Of a stretch of DNA of 64,000 bases, positions 8,770-17,640 are shown piece by piece. Position 1 is the first letter of the stretch, and every line of letters starts with the position of its first letter. The notes beneath the pieces are model-generated. The model was given only the letters and a program-made list of their open reading frames with translations. It had not been told where the DNA came from and did not search any database. The position numbers and the translations under genes are program-made. The DNA is from Variovorax davisae (GTDB taxonomy: Bacteria; Pseudomonadota; Gammaproteobacteria; Burkholderiales; Burkholderiaceae_C), in the NCBI RefSeq assembly GCF_030316845.1, contig NZ_JASZYS010000022.1, positions 1 to 64,000 of the forward strand. The letters are read 5' to 3'.

Positions 8770-9768
8770 ATGACACAACCAACTTCCGCTGCGAACAGCC
8801 GCAGGGACCGTCGCGCGCTACTTTTCGCAATGGCGCTGGCGTTCGCGGCCTCACCCTCGTTCGCGGGAACCTACCCCGACAAGCCGGTCCGCCTGATCGT
8901 GCCCTTCCCGGCCGGCGGCGCCACCGACGTGATGGCGCGCGGCATGGCGCAGCGGCTTGGTACCGAACTCGGCACGCAGGTGATCGTCGACAACCGCGGC
9001 GGCGCTGGCGGAACCACCGCGGCCGAGGCTGCTGCCCATGCGGCGCCCGACGGCTACACGCTGTTCTTTGCGACCATGGGCACGCAGGCGATCAACCCGG
9101 CCCTCTATCCCAGGCTGCGCTACGACCCGCTGAAGGACTTCGCGCCAATCAGCGTGACGCACCTGACGCCGCGCGTGCTGGTGGTCGGGCCGCAGGTGAG
9201 CGCGAGGAATATCGCCGAACTTGTCGCCCAGGCCAAGGCCAGACCCGGCGCGTTGACCTATGGTTCGTCCGGCAACGGCAGCTCGAGCCACCTGGCCGGC
9301 GCTCTGTTCGAGAGCATGGCCGGCGTCAAGATGCTGCACGTGCCGTACAAGGGCAGCGCGCCGCTGTTGACCGACGTGCTGGCTGGCCGCATCGATATGA
9401 CCTTCGACTCCTACACCGTCTACGAGGAGCACATCAGGTCCGGCCGCGTGCGCGCGCTCGCGGTGACTTCGAGCCGGCGGCTGCAGGCGCTGCCGCTGGT
9501 GCCGACGGTGGCGGAGGCCGGCGTCAAGGGCTACGAGGTCTCCAACTGGCTCGGCCTGCTGGCGCCGGCCGGCACGCCGAAGGAGGTGGTCGCCAAGATC
9601 CACGCCGCGCTGGGGCGCGCGATGGCAACGCCGCCATTGCGCGAGCAGTTGGCGACGCTTGGCATCGAGCCCACCTTCGGCAGCCCCGAGGCCTTCGGAG
9701 CGCTGATTCGCGGCGAGATCCCAAAGTGGGCCGAGATCGTCAGGAAGTCCGGTGCGACCGTGGAATGA
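8770..9768 (+). CDS. Tripartite tricarboxylate transporter (Bug/TctC) family substrate-binding protein
   Basis: A 332-residue Bug receptor. A twin-arginine-like start (SRRDRRALLFAMALAFAA) leads to cleavage near residue 33. The mature part starts YPDKPVRLIVPFPAGGATDV, with the family's PFPAGG loop, then VIVDNRGGAGG and APDGYTL. LHVPYKGSAP near residue 190 is the second-lobe signature. GGGAGACACC precedes the ATG. It follows the amidohydrolase and the esterase remnant on the same strand and likely serves that operon. It may bind a monocyclic or ring-cleavage acid. Confidence 0.93.
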   Translation: MTQPTSAANSRRDRRALLFAMALAFAASPSFAGTYPDKPVRLIVPFPAGGATDVMARGMAQRLGTELGTQVIVDNRGGAGGTTAAEAAAHAAPDGYTLFFATMGTQAINPALYPRLRYDPLKDFAPISVTHLTPRVLVVGPQVSARNIAELVAQAKARPGALTYGSSGNGSSSHLAGALFESMAGVKMLHVPYKGSAPLLTDVLAGRIDMTFDSYTVYEEHIRSGRVRALAVTSSRRLQALPLVPTVAEAGVKGYEVSNWLGLLAPAGTPKEVVAKIHAALGRAMATPPLREQLATLGIEPTFGSPEAFGALIRGEIPKWAEIVRKSGATVE

Positions 9769-9777
9769 CAATGAATC

Positions 9778-10150
9778 GGCGAGGCGGTGGTGTTCAGCGC
9801 TTCTGCTGCCGCACTGGCAGCTGCCTTGCCTCGATGCAGCAGGACAACCGACTGCAGCACCGGAAGACTGACACATGCAGCGGATGCACGTGCCGGCTCA
9901 CAAGTAGCGGAATTCCGAGCGCCTCGACCTCACAGACGTCAGGAGCGAATTCCTGGGCGCTCCGATTCATGAACTCAATGTTGTGTTCGGTCGCAACGAT
10001 TGAACGATCGCCGCATTGACCCGTCGTTGTTCATCGATCGTCGTGATCCACGCCACCGGACGCGGGGCCCCGCAGCAGGCCAGGGAGGCGATCGGCGGGC
10101 GCCGTGTCGAGGCTATCGACTTCGACACCGGTGAACGACTGTTCTCTCAT
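9778..10150 (-). pseudogene. Decayed flavin reductase-like domain protein
   Basis: Directly below the enoyl-CoA hydratase (its stop is at 10153) the minus strand keeps recognisable pieces of a flavin-reductase-like protein (FMN-binding split barrel). PRPVAWITTIDEQRRVNAA (about 10015-10080) matches the family's PRPIAWVTT.D..G.VNAAP entry motif. After a large internal loss, TEHNIEFMNRSAQEFAPDVC with EVEALGIPLL and SRHVHPLHV corresponds to the M..T...FP.GV.EFE.AGLTP..S..V.PPR stretch. LQSVVLLHRG follows in another frame. The middle of the domain is missing and the frame is broken. It was probably the last gene of the CaiB/hydratase operon. Confidence 0.6.
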
Positions 10151-10152
10151 GA

Positions 10153-10938
10153 TCAACGCCCCTCATACCGCGGCGCGCGCTTTTCCAGAAAGGCACGCAT
10201 GCCTTCCTTCTGGTCTTCGCTGTCGAACAGCCGCTCGAAGTAGCGGCGCTCCAGTGCGAGCGCGGTATCTATCGGAACGTCGCCTCCCAGCCGCACCGCG
10301 TCGCGAATCGCATGCACCGCCAGCGGCGGCATGCAAGCGATCTGTTCGGCCAGTTCGACGCCACGTGCCAGCGCCTGCCCCGTTGGCACCAGCTCGCTCA
10401 CCACATTGGACATGTAGGCGTCGCCTGCCGGGATCATGTCGCCCGTCAGGCTCCACAACAGGGTCTTGTAGCGGCCCGCGGCGCGCAGCAGCCGCTGCGT
10501 TCCGCCTGCACCGGGCATGATTCCGACACGAATTTCGGGCTGACCGAACTTCGCATCTTCGGCCGCGATGATGATGTCGCATGCCAGCGCCAGTTCGCAG
10601 CCACCGCCAAGCGCGTAGCCCTCCACTGCGGCAATCACCGGCTTCGAGAGTTGCCGCACGACGTGGAAAACGCGATCCGTTTCGAGGCGCACATGGTCGC
10701 TTGGTCGCATGCTCGACATCTCGCCGATGTCGGTGCCGGCGACGAAATAGCCTTCACTGCCGGTCAGCACCACCGCGGCAATGGCATTGTCGCTGGCCAG
10801 CGCCTCCAGGTGCTCAACCAGCTCGCGTTTGACCTGGAGATTCAAGGCATTGCGACGCTTCGGCCGATCGATGGTCACGATGCCGACACGGCCTCTGCGG
10901 TCGCAGCGCACCATGGGAGAAACGGTCTCGGTATTCAT
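10153..10938 (-). CDS. Enoyl-CoA hydratase/isomerase (crotonase family)
   Basis: A 261-residue crotonase. Both hydratase glutamates appear to be present: E115 in LGGGCELALACD and E135 in FGQPEIRVGIMPGAGGTQRL. This supports real enoyl-CoA hydratase activity. The oxyanion-hole region is SEGYFVAGTDI near residue 66. I chose the ATG at 10936-10938 because it overlaps the stop of the preceding dehydrogenase gene (ATGA), which is typical of coupled genes; a longer frame reaches 10968. It sits in an operon with a 3-hydroxyacyl-CoA dehydrogenase, GST and CaiB CoA-transferase, indicating a beta-oxidation-like route for a CoA-activated acid. Confidence 0.92.
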   Translation of the reverse strand: MNTETVSPMVRCDRRGRVGIVTIDRPKRRNALNLQVKRELVEHLEALASDNAIAAVVLTGSEGYFVAGTDIGEMSSMRPSDHVRLETDRVFHVVRQLSKPVIAAVEGYALGGGCELALACDIIIAAEDAKFGQPEIRVGIMPGAGGTQRLLRAAGRYKTLLWSLTGDMIPAGDAYMSNVVSELVPTGQALARGVELAEQIACMPPLAVHAIRDAVRLGGDVPIDTALALERRYFERLFDSEDQKEGMRAFLEKRAPRYEGR

Positions 10939-12466
10939 GACGCGGCCTGCACTTCGCGTTGCAGCCACACCGAACCGCGGTAGCGGTCCTCGCCATAGCT
11001 TGCGCCCAGGTTTCGAACCGTCCGAAGCACAGTTGCAAGGCCGATTTCGCGTCCCCAGGCCATCGGGCCGACGGGATAGTTGACACCCATGCGCATCGCG
11101 GCATCGACACCTTCGGCGGAGGCGATGCCCTGGTACACGGCTTCAGCGCCTTCGTTGACCAGCATGGCCACCGTGCGCATCACCAACATGCCGGGCACGT
11201 CCTCGAGTTGCGAGACACGCTTGCCCAATGCGCCGAAGAGTCCCGCGGCCTTGAGTACGTCGGCATCGCTCGCCTGCGCCGCCGCTGCGATGGCATCCGA
11301 CCACAGCTGGCGTAGTCCAGCGCGAGATCGAACAGCACCACCGCCTCATCCAGCGCCGCGGCCCGCTCGGTCGCGGTGCGGCCATCGGTCATCGCAAGCA
11401 CGAGCCCGTCGACGCGCAGCAGGCCATCGCCCGCCGTCTGCTTCAGTCGGATTCCGTCAACCTTTTCCAAAAGATCGACCAGCGGTCTCGCCGGACCGAG
11501 GTCGCCTTCAACCCGGACGACCAAGGGTGCCTGGTCCGTAGAGAGCTCGTCGATCACGACGGGACTTGCACCGTCTCGATGGTCAAAGAATCCACGGCCG
11601 GACTTTCGCCCGAGCCAGCCGGCATCGACCAGATCCTTCTGCACCAGCGACGGCTTGTAGCGCGGATCGTCGAAGAAGGCTTGGTACACCGAACGCGTGA
11701 CCGCGAAATTGACGTCGTGCCCGATCAGGTCCATGAGTTCGCAAGGTCCCATGCGAAAGCCACCGGACTCGCGCATCACGGCATCGAGGGTTGCGGGCGA
11801 GGCCACCTGCTCCTGCAGCAACCGCAGCGCTTCACCGTAGAAAGGGCGCGCCACGCGGTTGACGATGAAGCCCGGCGTCGAGCGGCAGTGCACCGGTGTC
11901 TTGCCCCAGGCCAGCGCCGTCGCAAAGATCGTCTTCGCCACCTCTGGCGCGGTGACGTGGCCGCTGACAACTTCCACCAGCGGCAGCACCGTGGCCGGGT
12001 TGAAAAAATGCATGCCGACGACACGCTCCGGTCGCTTGAGTCGTCCGGCCAGCGCCGTGACCGACAGCGACGAGGTGTTGGTGGCCACGATGGCATCCGG
12101 AGATAGATGAGGCTCGAGTGCAGACAGCGCGGCCACCTTGGCATCGAGGTCTTCGTAGATGACCTCGATGACGAGGCCGACCCCGGCCATCGCGCCGTCG
12201 GGCAGTGTGGATCGAATACGCTTCAGTGCTCCCTCGCACGCCGCGCTGTCGAGCTTGCCGCGCGCCACCCGCTTGTCCATGCTTGCGCGGATCATGCCGA
12301 GGCCGCGCTCGACCGCCGCGTCGTTGGCGTCGCGCAAGTAGACCGTGTGGCCGGCGGCCGCCGCCACTTCAGCGATGCCGCTGCCCATGGTGCCGGCACC
12401 GATGACGATGACGCTCTTGTCCAGCGGCAATGCCTCGCCACGGGGTGAGGTGTGTTGTTCAACCAT
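10935..12466 (-). pseudogene. 3-hydroxyacyl-CoA dehydrogenase (PaaH type), interrupted by a frameshift
   Basis: NAD-dependent 3-hydroxyacyl-CoA dehydrogenase of the long, roughly 510-residue form with a second C-terminal domain. The N-terminus has the Rossmann motif KSVIVIGAGTMGSGIAEVAA, then VVGMHFFNPATVLPLVEVV with the catalytic His. The first frame (start ATG 12464-12466, overlapping the GST stop) runs well to LFDLALDYA near 11312 and then turns to nonsense. The remainder is intact one frame over: LWSDAIAAAAQA..., LGKRVSQLEDVPGMLVMRTV and VNYPVGPMAWG to 10935. The break is at about 11307-11312, where adding one G/C pair (restoring GCC CAG CTG) would rejoin the frames. A real mutation or a sequencing error are both possible. 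The dehydrogenase core upstream may still be made. Confidence 0.85.
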
Positions 12467-13076
12467 CGACGGGCTCCGTGGATTGGAAGGAAGGGCGGGC
12501 CTGCATCGTGGCGAACCAGTCGGCGAGACGGGGTGCCAGCGCACGCCAGCCGAACGCGTCGAAGCGGTAGTCGAGGTATCCCAGGGCGCAGCCAAGCGTC
12601 GCGTGGCCGATGGAGAACGGCGCGCTGCCGATCGCGTCGGCCTCCGCATCGAGCAGCTTCAGCGAGGCGCGGGTCTTGAGCTCGAAGGCCTCCGCCAGCG
12701 CCCGCAATGGATGTTCGCGTTCACGCTCGTTGCGCCACAGGATCAGGACATCGAGCAGGCCATCCCCCAGCGCATGCCAGCGCAATGCTTGCCACCGTGC
12801 CTCGCCTTGTTTTGGGAACAGCGAGCCGTTGGCCTGATCGTTCAGGTATTCGCAGATCACAATGGAGTCGAAGAGCGTCGAGCCGTCTTCGCGCACCAGC
12901 GTCGGGATCTTCGACAACGGGTTGTCCACCATGAGGGCCGCGTTGGGTTTGAGCATGGCTGCGACCGAGCGCACGAGTTCGAGCCGGGGCAGAACGCCGA
13001 GTTCGTGCGCGCAGATCATCACCTTGCGCACGTAAGGCGACTTGGGCGACCAATGCAGCTTCATCGTCGCGGACAT
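12459..13076 (-). CDS. Glutathione S-transferase family protein
   Basis: A 205-residue GST. The thioredoxin-like N-terminal domain begins MKLHWSPKSPYVRKVMICAH, where the SPYVRKV motif is the glutathione-site helix start. NPLSKIPTLVREDG holds the cis-Pro, and DSIVICEYLN is the glutathione gamma-Glu-binding motif. A helical C-terminal domain follows. It overlaps both neighbours: its ATG overlaps the CaiB stop, and its own stop overlaps the dehydrogenase start. It is therefore an integral operon member. It could catalyse a glutathione-dependent isomerisation or thiol conjugation on a pathway intermediate; the reaction is not known. Confidence 0.9.
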   Translation of the reverse strand: MSATMKLHWSPKSPYVRKVMICAHELGVLPRLELVRSVAAMLKPNAALMVDNPLSKIPTLVREDGSTLFDSIVICEYLNDQANGSLFPKQGEARWQALRWHALGDGLLDVLILWRNEREREHPLRALAEAFELKTRASLKLLDAEADAIGSAPFSIGHATLGCALGYLDYRFDAFGWRALAPRLADWFATMQARPSFQSTEPVDG

Positions 13077-14305
13077 CAGATCGCTCCAGCTCCGCGCAGC
13101 GCATCGATGCCGGCCGCGCTGTAGCCCAACTCGGACAAGATGTCTTGGCTATGCTGGCCGAGCAGCGGCGGCGCCGACTGTGTCTGCAGCGGCGACTCGG
13201 TAAAGCGCATGGGGCTGACCACCTGCGGGACGTCGACTCCACTCGGATGGGGCACGTAGCGCAGCATCTCGCGCGCCTTGACTTGCGGTTCCTTGAAAAC
13301 ATCCGCCACGGTGTTGATGGGGCCGCAAGGCACGCCTGCCTTGTCGAGCGCCGCAATCAGGCGGTCGCGCTCCCATTCGGCGAAAACGTCGCGCAACAGG
13401 CCCGACAGTTCGCCGATGTTGCGCACCCGCTGTGCATTGGTGGCGAAACGCTCGTCGACGATCCAGTCCGGCCGCCCGAACACCTCGCACAGCTTCGCGA
13501 ACTGGCCGTCGTTGCCAACCACCAGGATCACATCGCCGTCCGCACAGGCGTAGACGTCCTGCGGCTGGATATTGGGGTGGGCGTTGCCGTTGCGGCGCGG
13601 CACCTTGCCCGAGACCAGGTAGTTCATGGCCTGATTGGACAGCGTGGCGACCTGCACGTCGAGCATCGCGATGTCGATGTTGTCGCCCACGCCCGTTTCG
13701 TTGCGCCGTGCCAATGCGGCCAGCACTGAAACGGCGGTGTACATGCCTGTCATCAGGTCGACGATCGGGATGCCGACCTTCTGCGGTCCGCCACCTGGCC
13801 GACCATCCTTCTCGCCGGTCACACTCATCAGGCCACCCATCGCCTGAATCAGGAAATCGTAGGCCGGCTGGTCGCGCCGCGGTCCTGTCTGACCAAAGCC
13901 AGTGACCGAGCAGTAAATGAGGCGCGGGTTGATCTTGCGTAGCGATGCCTCATCCAGGCCATAGCGCGCCAGCGTGCCTGCCTTGTAGTTCTCGAGCACG
14001 ATGTCGGCTCGCTTGGCAAGTTCCTTGACGATCTTCTGGCCTTCGGGCTTCTCCAGGCTGACTGTGATGGAGCGCTTGCCGCGATTGACTGCAAGGTAGT
14101 AGCCCGCCTCCTTCGTGTCGTTGCCTTCAGCGTCCTTGAGGAACGGAGGCCCCCAGGTGCGCGTGTCGTCGCCGGCGCCGGGCCGCTCGACCTTGATCAC
14201 CTCGGCGCCCAGATCCGCGAGAATTTGGCTGGCCCAGGGCGCGGCGAGGATGCGGCTCAGGTCGAGCACCTTGACGTGCGACAGCGGGCCCTTGTTGGTG
14301 GTCAT
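13076..14305 (-). CDS. CaiB/BaiF family CoA-transferase
   Basis: A 409-residue class III CoA-transferase. It starts with HVKVLDLSRILAAPWASQIL and DLGAEVIKVERPGAGDDTR, both family signatures. The catalytic Asp is expected at D183 in GIPIVDLMTGMY. GPRRDQPAYDFLIQAMGG is also typical. It moves CoA from a donor thioester to a free carboxylate and so activates the operon's substrate. It is the first gene of a minus-strand operon CaiB-GST-dehydrogenase-hydratase(-flavin reductase remnant) with overlapping start and stop codons. The promoter should lie in 14306-14509, shared divergently with a Bug receptor. The natural acid is not identifiable; dicarboxylic or aryl-alkyl acids would fit. Confidence 0.94.
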   Translation of the reverse strand: MTTNKGPLSHVKVLDLSRILAAPWASQILADLGAEVIKVERPGAGDDTRTWGPPFLKDAEGNDTKEAGYYLAVNRGKRSITVSLEKPEGQKIVKELAKRADIVLENYKAGTLARYGLDEASLRKINPRLIYCSVTGFGQTGPRRDQPAYDFLIQAMGGLMSVTGEKDGRPGGGPQKVGIPIVDLMTGMYTAVSVLAALARRNETGVGDNIDIAMLDVQVATLSNQAMNYLVSGKVPRRNGNAHPNIQPQDVYACADGDVILVVGNDGQFAKLCEVFGRPDWIVDERFATNAQRVRNIGELSGLLRDVFAEWERDRLIAALDKAGVPCGPINTVADVFKEPQVKAREMLRYVPHPSGVDVPQVVSPMRFTESPLQTQSAPPLLGQHSQDILSELGYSAAGIDALRGAGAI

Positions 14306-14381
14306 TTGAAGTCTCCTTGTGGTGGACTGAATTCTGGAATCAGGATCCGCTTTGGGCTACGTGTGGGGCCGCAAGACTGTG

Positions 14382-14397
14382 ATGCGCCGCGGCGCAT
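14382..14397. promoter_or_regulatory. Perfect 16-base palindrome in the CaiB/Bug divergent promoter
   Basis: ATGCGCCGCGGCGCAT is perfectly self-complementary. It lies 77 bases upstream of the CaiB start and 113 bases upstream of the Bug start. It is a good shape for a dimeric repressor site. No regulator gene is directly adjacent. Confidence 0.45.
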
Positions 14398-14424
14398 ACC
14401 GGCCAGGACTCGCGTGCCCGGCCT

Positions 14425-14441
14425 CGCATATCAGCTATGCG
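14425..14441. promoter_or_regulatory. Inverted repeat CGCATA-N5-TATGCG upstream of the Bug receptor
   Basis: CGCATA and TATGCG are separated by TCAGC, giving a 17-base interrupted palindrome 69 bases before the Bug start. It shares the GCAT/ATGC ends with the 16-base palindrome 28 bases away, so both may be sites for one regulator. Confidence 0.4.
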
Positions 14442-14509
14442 CCAGAGCGTGGTGGCAGAAATCGCCCCGGTCCCTAAAGTCCATCCACGACAAACTGGAG
14501 ACATCGACC

Positions 14510-15478
14510 ATGAATGCACTTTTCAAATCCGCGGCTGCACTGACCCTTGCTCTGGCAGCAGCCTCGGGATGGGCGCAGGCCTATCCCACCAAGCCGATCC
14601 GCTTGGTCGTTCCATTTCCGGCTGGTGGGCCGGTTGACCAGACAGCCCGCGCACTCGGAGCCAAGCTGAGCACGTCCCTCGGCCAATCGATCATCATCGA
14701 CAACAAGGGCGGCGCCGGCGGCCTGCTGGGCGCCGACGCGGTCGCCAAATCGCCAGCCGACGGCTACACGCTGCTGTTCTCCTCGGCGGGCGCACTGGCG
14801 ATCGTTCCGCACATCGTCCCGTCGATGCCCTATAACCCGCAGAAGGATCTGGTTGCCGTGACCCAGGCATTGAAGGTGCCGGCGGTGCTTGTGGTGGCCG
14901 CCAGTTCGAAATACAAGACCTTCGCGGACCTGAAGGCCGCCGCCACGGGCGACGCCAGCAAGATCAACTACGCATCGGCCGGCAGCGGCACCACGCCGCA
15001 CCTCCAGGCCGAACTGCTCAAGCGGGAAGCCAAGCTGAACATCAACCACATTCCCTACCGGGGCGCGGCACCGGCGCTGACCGACCTCATGGGCGGTCAG
15101 GTCGACATGATGTTGGTAGACATCCCCGTTGTGCTGCCTTTCATTCAGTCGGGCAAGGTGCGCGCGTTGGCGGTGACCAACGCCACTCGTATTCCCGTGC
15201 TCAAGGATGTCCCTACGGTGGGCGAGCTCGGTCTACCGAAGGCCGAGGCCTACAACTGGTACGGCATGCTCGCGCCGGCGCGGACACCGCCCGAGATCAT
15301 CAGCAAGATGTATGGCGCCGTCGGAGCCGCATTGCGCTCGCCCGACCTGAAGCAGCAATTTGAGCAGCAGGGCGTGGAAGTCGTCGGCAGCAAGCCCGAG
15401 GAGTTCGGACCGTTCATCGCCGCCGAATCGGAGCGTTGGGGTTCACTGGCCAAGGCGGTGGGCGCCAAACTGGACTGA
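14510..15478 (+). CDS. Tripartite tricarboxylate transporter (Bug/TctC) family substrate-binding protein
   Basis: A 322-residue Bug receptor. The ATG at 14510 follows CTGGAGACATCG and opens a signal peptide (MNALFKSAAALTLALAAAS, cleavage after WAQA). The mature part has YPTKPIRLVVPFPAGGPVDQ, IIIDNKGGAGG and SPADGYTL, and later INHIPYRGAAPAL. The upstream in-frame extension to 14225 runs antisense into the CaiB gene and is rejected. It is divergent from the CaiB operon across a palindrome-rich gap and upstream of pcaF. It is therefore the likely receptor for the acid that this CoA-transferase/thiolase route degrades. Confidence 0.93.
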   Translation: MNALFKSAAALTLALAAASGWAQAYPTKPIRLVVPFPAGGPVDQTARALGAKLSTSLGQSIIIDNKGGAGGLLGADAVAKSPADGYTLLFSSAGALAIVPHIVPSMPYNPQKDLVAVTQALKVPAVLVVAASSKYKTFADLKAAATGDASKINYASAGSGTTPHLQAELLKREAKLNINHIPYRGAAPALTDLMGGQVDMMLVDIPVVLPFIQSGKVRALAVTNATRIPVLKDVPTVGELGLPKAEAYNWYGMLAPARTPPEIISKMYGAVGAALRSPDLKQQFEQQGVEVVGSKPEEFGPFIAAESERWGSLAKAVGAKLD

Positions 15479-15555
15479 CCCGGCGAACACCTGATCATTT
15501 CGAAGTGCTCAGCGCCGCAGCGGCGCTGTTTTTCTCAATCGTTTGGATCCGCGAA

Positions 15556-16761
15556 ATGTCCACCCAAGCCTTCATCTGCGACGCCATCCGCACCCCCTTC
15601 GGGCGTTACGGCGGCGCCCTCTCGAGCGTGCGCACCGACGACCTCGGCGCAGTGCCGCTCAAGGCCCTGATGGAACGCAACAAGAACGTCGACTGGCAGG
15701 CGGTCGGCGACGTGCTCTACGGCTGCGCCAACCAGGCTGGCGAGGACAACCGCAACGTCGCGCGCATGGCCGCGCTGCTGGCCGGCCTGCCGATCGAGGT
15801 CGGCGGCGGCACCATCAACCGCCTGTGCGGCTCGGGCCTCGATGCCGTGGGCACTGCGGCGCGCGCCATCAAGGCCGGCGAAGCGGGCCTGATGATCGCC
15901 GGCGGCGTCGAGAGCATGAGCCGCGCGCCCTTCGTGATGCCCAAGGCCGAAAGCGCCTTCAGCCGCAACAACGCGGTCTATGACACCACCATCGGCTGGC
16001 GCTTCGTCAACAAGCTGATGAAGGCGCAGTACGGCGTCGACTCGATGCCCGAGACCGCCGAGAACGTCGCCACCGACTACAAGATCGAGCGCGAGGCCCA
16101 GGACCGCATGGCGCTGGCCTCGCAGCAGCGCGCCGTCGCGGCCCAGAAGTCGGGCTTCTTCGACAGCGAGATCGTGCCGGTGAGCGTGGCCCAGAAGAAG
16201 GGCGATCCGCTCATCGTCAGCAAGGACGAGCATCCGCGCGAAACCAGCCTCGAGGCGCTGGCCAAACTCAAGGGGGTGGTGCGCCCCGATGGCACCGTGA
16301 CCGCCGGCAATGCCAGCGGCGTCAACGACGGCGCGGTGGCGCTGCTGCTGGCCGACGAGGCCAGCGCCGCCAAGCACGGCCTGACGCCGCGCGCCCGCGT
16401 GGTCGGCATGGCGACCGCCGGCGTGGCGCCGCGCGTGATGGGCATCGGCCCGGCGCCGGCGACGCAGAAGGTGCTGCAGCTCACCGGCCTCAAGCTCGAG
16501 CAGATCGACGTCATCGAACTCAACGAGGCCTTTGCCGCGCAGGGCCTCGCGGTGCTGCGCCTGCTCGGCCTCAAGGACGACGACGCGCGCGTCAACATCA
16601 ACGGCGGTGCCATTGCGCTGGGCCATCCGCTGGGCGCCAGCGGCGCCCGCCTGGCCACCACCGCGATCAACCAGCTGCACAAGGGCGGCGGCCGCTATGC
16701 GCTGTGCACGATGTGCATCGGCGTCGGCCAGGGCATCGCGGTCGTCCTGGAACGAGTTTGA
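15556..16761 (+). CDS. pcaF: 3-oxoadipyl-CoA / acetyl-CoA thiolase (PcaF family)
   Basis: A 401-residue degradative thiolase. The nucleophilic Cys is C91 in INRLCGSGLDAVGTAARAI. The GHPLGASG motif gives H357 and the second catalytic Cys is C387 in CTMCIGVGQG. Length and the GRYGGALSSVRTDDLGAVPL start match 3-oxoadipyl-CoA thiolase (beta-ketoadipate pathway: succinyl-CoA plus acetyl-CoA). Closely related acetyl-CoA acetyltransferases cannot be fully excluded. I chose the ATG at 15556; the upstream extension overlaps the Bug gene. With the CaiB, dehydrogenase and hydratase genes divergently upstream, it could finish beta-oxidation of a dicarboxylate or ring-derived acid. A hairpin terminator follows. 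Confidence 0.92.
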   Translation: MSTQAFICDAIRTPFGRYGGALSSVRTDDLGAVPLKALMERNKNVDWQAVGDVLYGCANQAGEDNRNVARMAALLAGLPIEVGGGTINRLCGSGLDAVGTAARAIKAGEAGLMIAGGVESMSRAPFVMPKAESAFSRNNAVYDTTIGWRFVNKLMKAQYGVDSMPETAENVATDYKIEREAQDRMALASQQRAVAAQKSGFFDSEIVPVSVAQKKGDPLIVSKDEHPRETSLEALAKLKGVVRPDGTVTAGNASGVNDGAVALLLADEASAAKHGLTPRARVVGMATAGVAPRVMGIGPAPATQKVLQLTGLKLEQIDVIELNEAFAAQGLAVLRLLGLKDDDARVNINGGAIALGHPLGASGARLATTAINQLHKGGGRYALCTMCIGVGQGIAVVLERV

Positions 16762-16769
16762 TAGGTGTC

Positions 16770-16798
16770 CTACGGAGCTCGACGCAAGGGCTCCGTAG
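16770..16798 (+). terminator. Hairpin terminator after pcaF
   Basis: CTACGGAGC (16770-16778) and GCTCCGTAG (16790-16798) form a perfect 9-bp stem with an 11-base loop, starting 8 bases past the stop codon. The T tract is short, so termination may be incomplete. It also faces the convergent pseudogene. Confidence 0.65.
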
Positions 16799-16814
16799 AT
16801 CTTGCGCGCTCGAA

Positions 16815-17640
16815 GTCAAACGTGCGCCAGATTGCTCTCCGCGATCTCGGCGTGTGCTTCCTTGTTGCCGACCGTGTGTCCGTCTTGTGCGCAGCATTCA
16901 GCGTCAGCAATCGCGCCTGGTCGATCAAGCAGCGCGACTCGGCGATGCGTTCATGCCACGGATTGCTCGGCCAGCGGATTTCCGATGGCGATGCGAGAAC
17001 GAAGCCGGTCGCACATCACTCCAGCGCGCGCTCCGCGGCGCCTATGGAACGCATGCAGTGGTTGGATGCGGCCGGGCCCGAGGCGGCCCTGGGCGATTTC
17101 GAAGCCGCGGCCTCCGCCCAGAAGGAAGTTTTGACCGGCACGGGAACGTTTTCCAAAAGAACTTCCATGTGGCCGAGCGACGCGTCGTCATAGCCGAACG
17201 CCGACGGGAGGCGCAAGCTCACGCCGGACGTGTCGCCTGGCACCAGCACCATCGATTGTTGCGCATGGCGCGGCGCGTCAAGGCCGGCCGGCCTTTCCCA
17301 TCGAGATGAAGATCTTGCAGCTCGGACTGCCCGCGCCGGACGCGAACCACTTGCTCGTCGCCATCGCGCGTGATGGTGCACTGGATGTTTGCGTCGTCCG
17401 AAGAGGCAGCAGCCGGTTCGGTCACCAGGAAGCCGGACCGGATCTCGCCGCGAAGCAGCGTCTCCAGCTGCTGGTCTGCACCTCGATGCCCGTGGAGTTC
17501 AATGGACTTCATTTTACCGGTGTCGGGCGCCGAGCAGTTGAGCACCTTGCCGATACGGCCCATCAATTCGTACAGAAGTGCGTGATTAAGGTTCGAGTCG
17601 AAGCATTGGCAGCGCGATGTCTTCGGGGAGGGTTCGGCGA
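16815..17640 (-). pseudogene. Decayed acyl-CoA dehydrogenase (ACAD10/11-like)
   Basis: The minus strand of this 1-kb gap reads as the middle of an acyl-CoA dehydrogenase with several frame changes. In order: LYELMGRIGKVLNCSAPDTG and LLRGEIRSGFLVTEPAAASS with NIQCTITRDGD (17566 to about 17380), SMVLVPGDTSGVSLRLPSAF then GYDDASLGHMEVLLENVPVP (about 17280-17140), and NHCMRSIGAAERALE (to 17019) followed by an in-frame stop. Then come WHERIAESRCLIDQARLLTL, NAAHKTDT and VGNKEAHAEIAE (to about 16820). These match the conserved FNCSAPDTGNME, GFLMTEPAVASSDATNIQ, GYDDAPHGHMEV and HHCMRTIGAAERAL blocks of the family. The N- and C-termini are lost. At least two frameshifts and one stop make it non-functional. 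Confidence 0.8.

Noticed and set aside
8517..10019. 500-codon plus-strand frame
   Set aside because: Out of frame with the Bug receptor at 8770; only the short part before 8770 contributes, as one frame of the tannase remnant.
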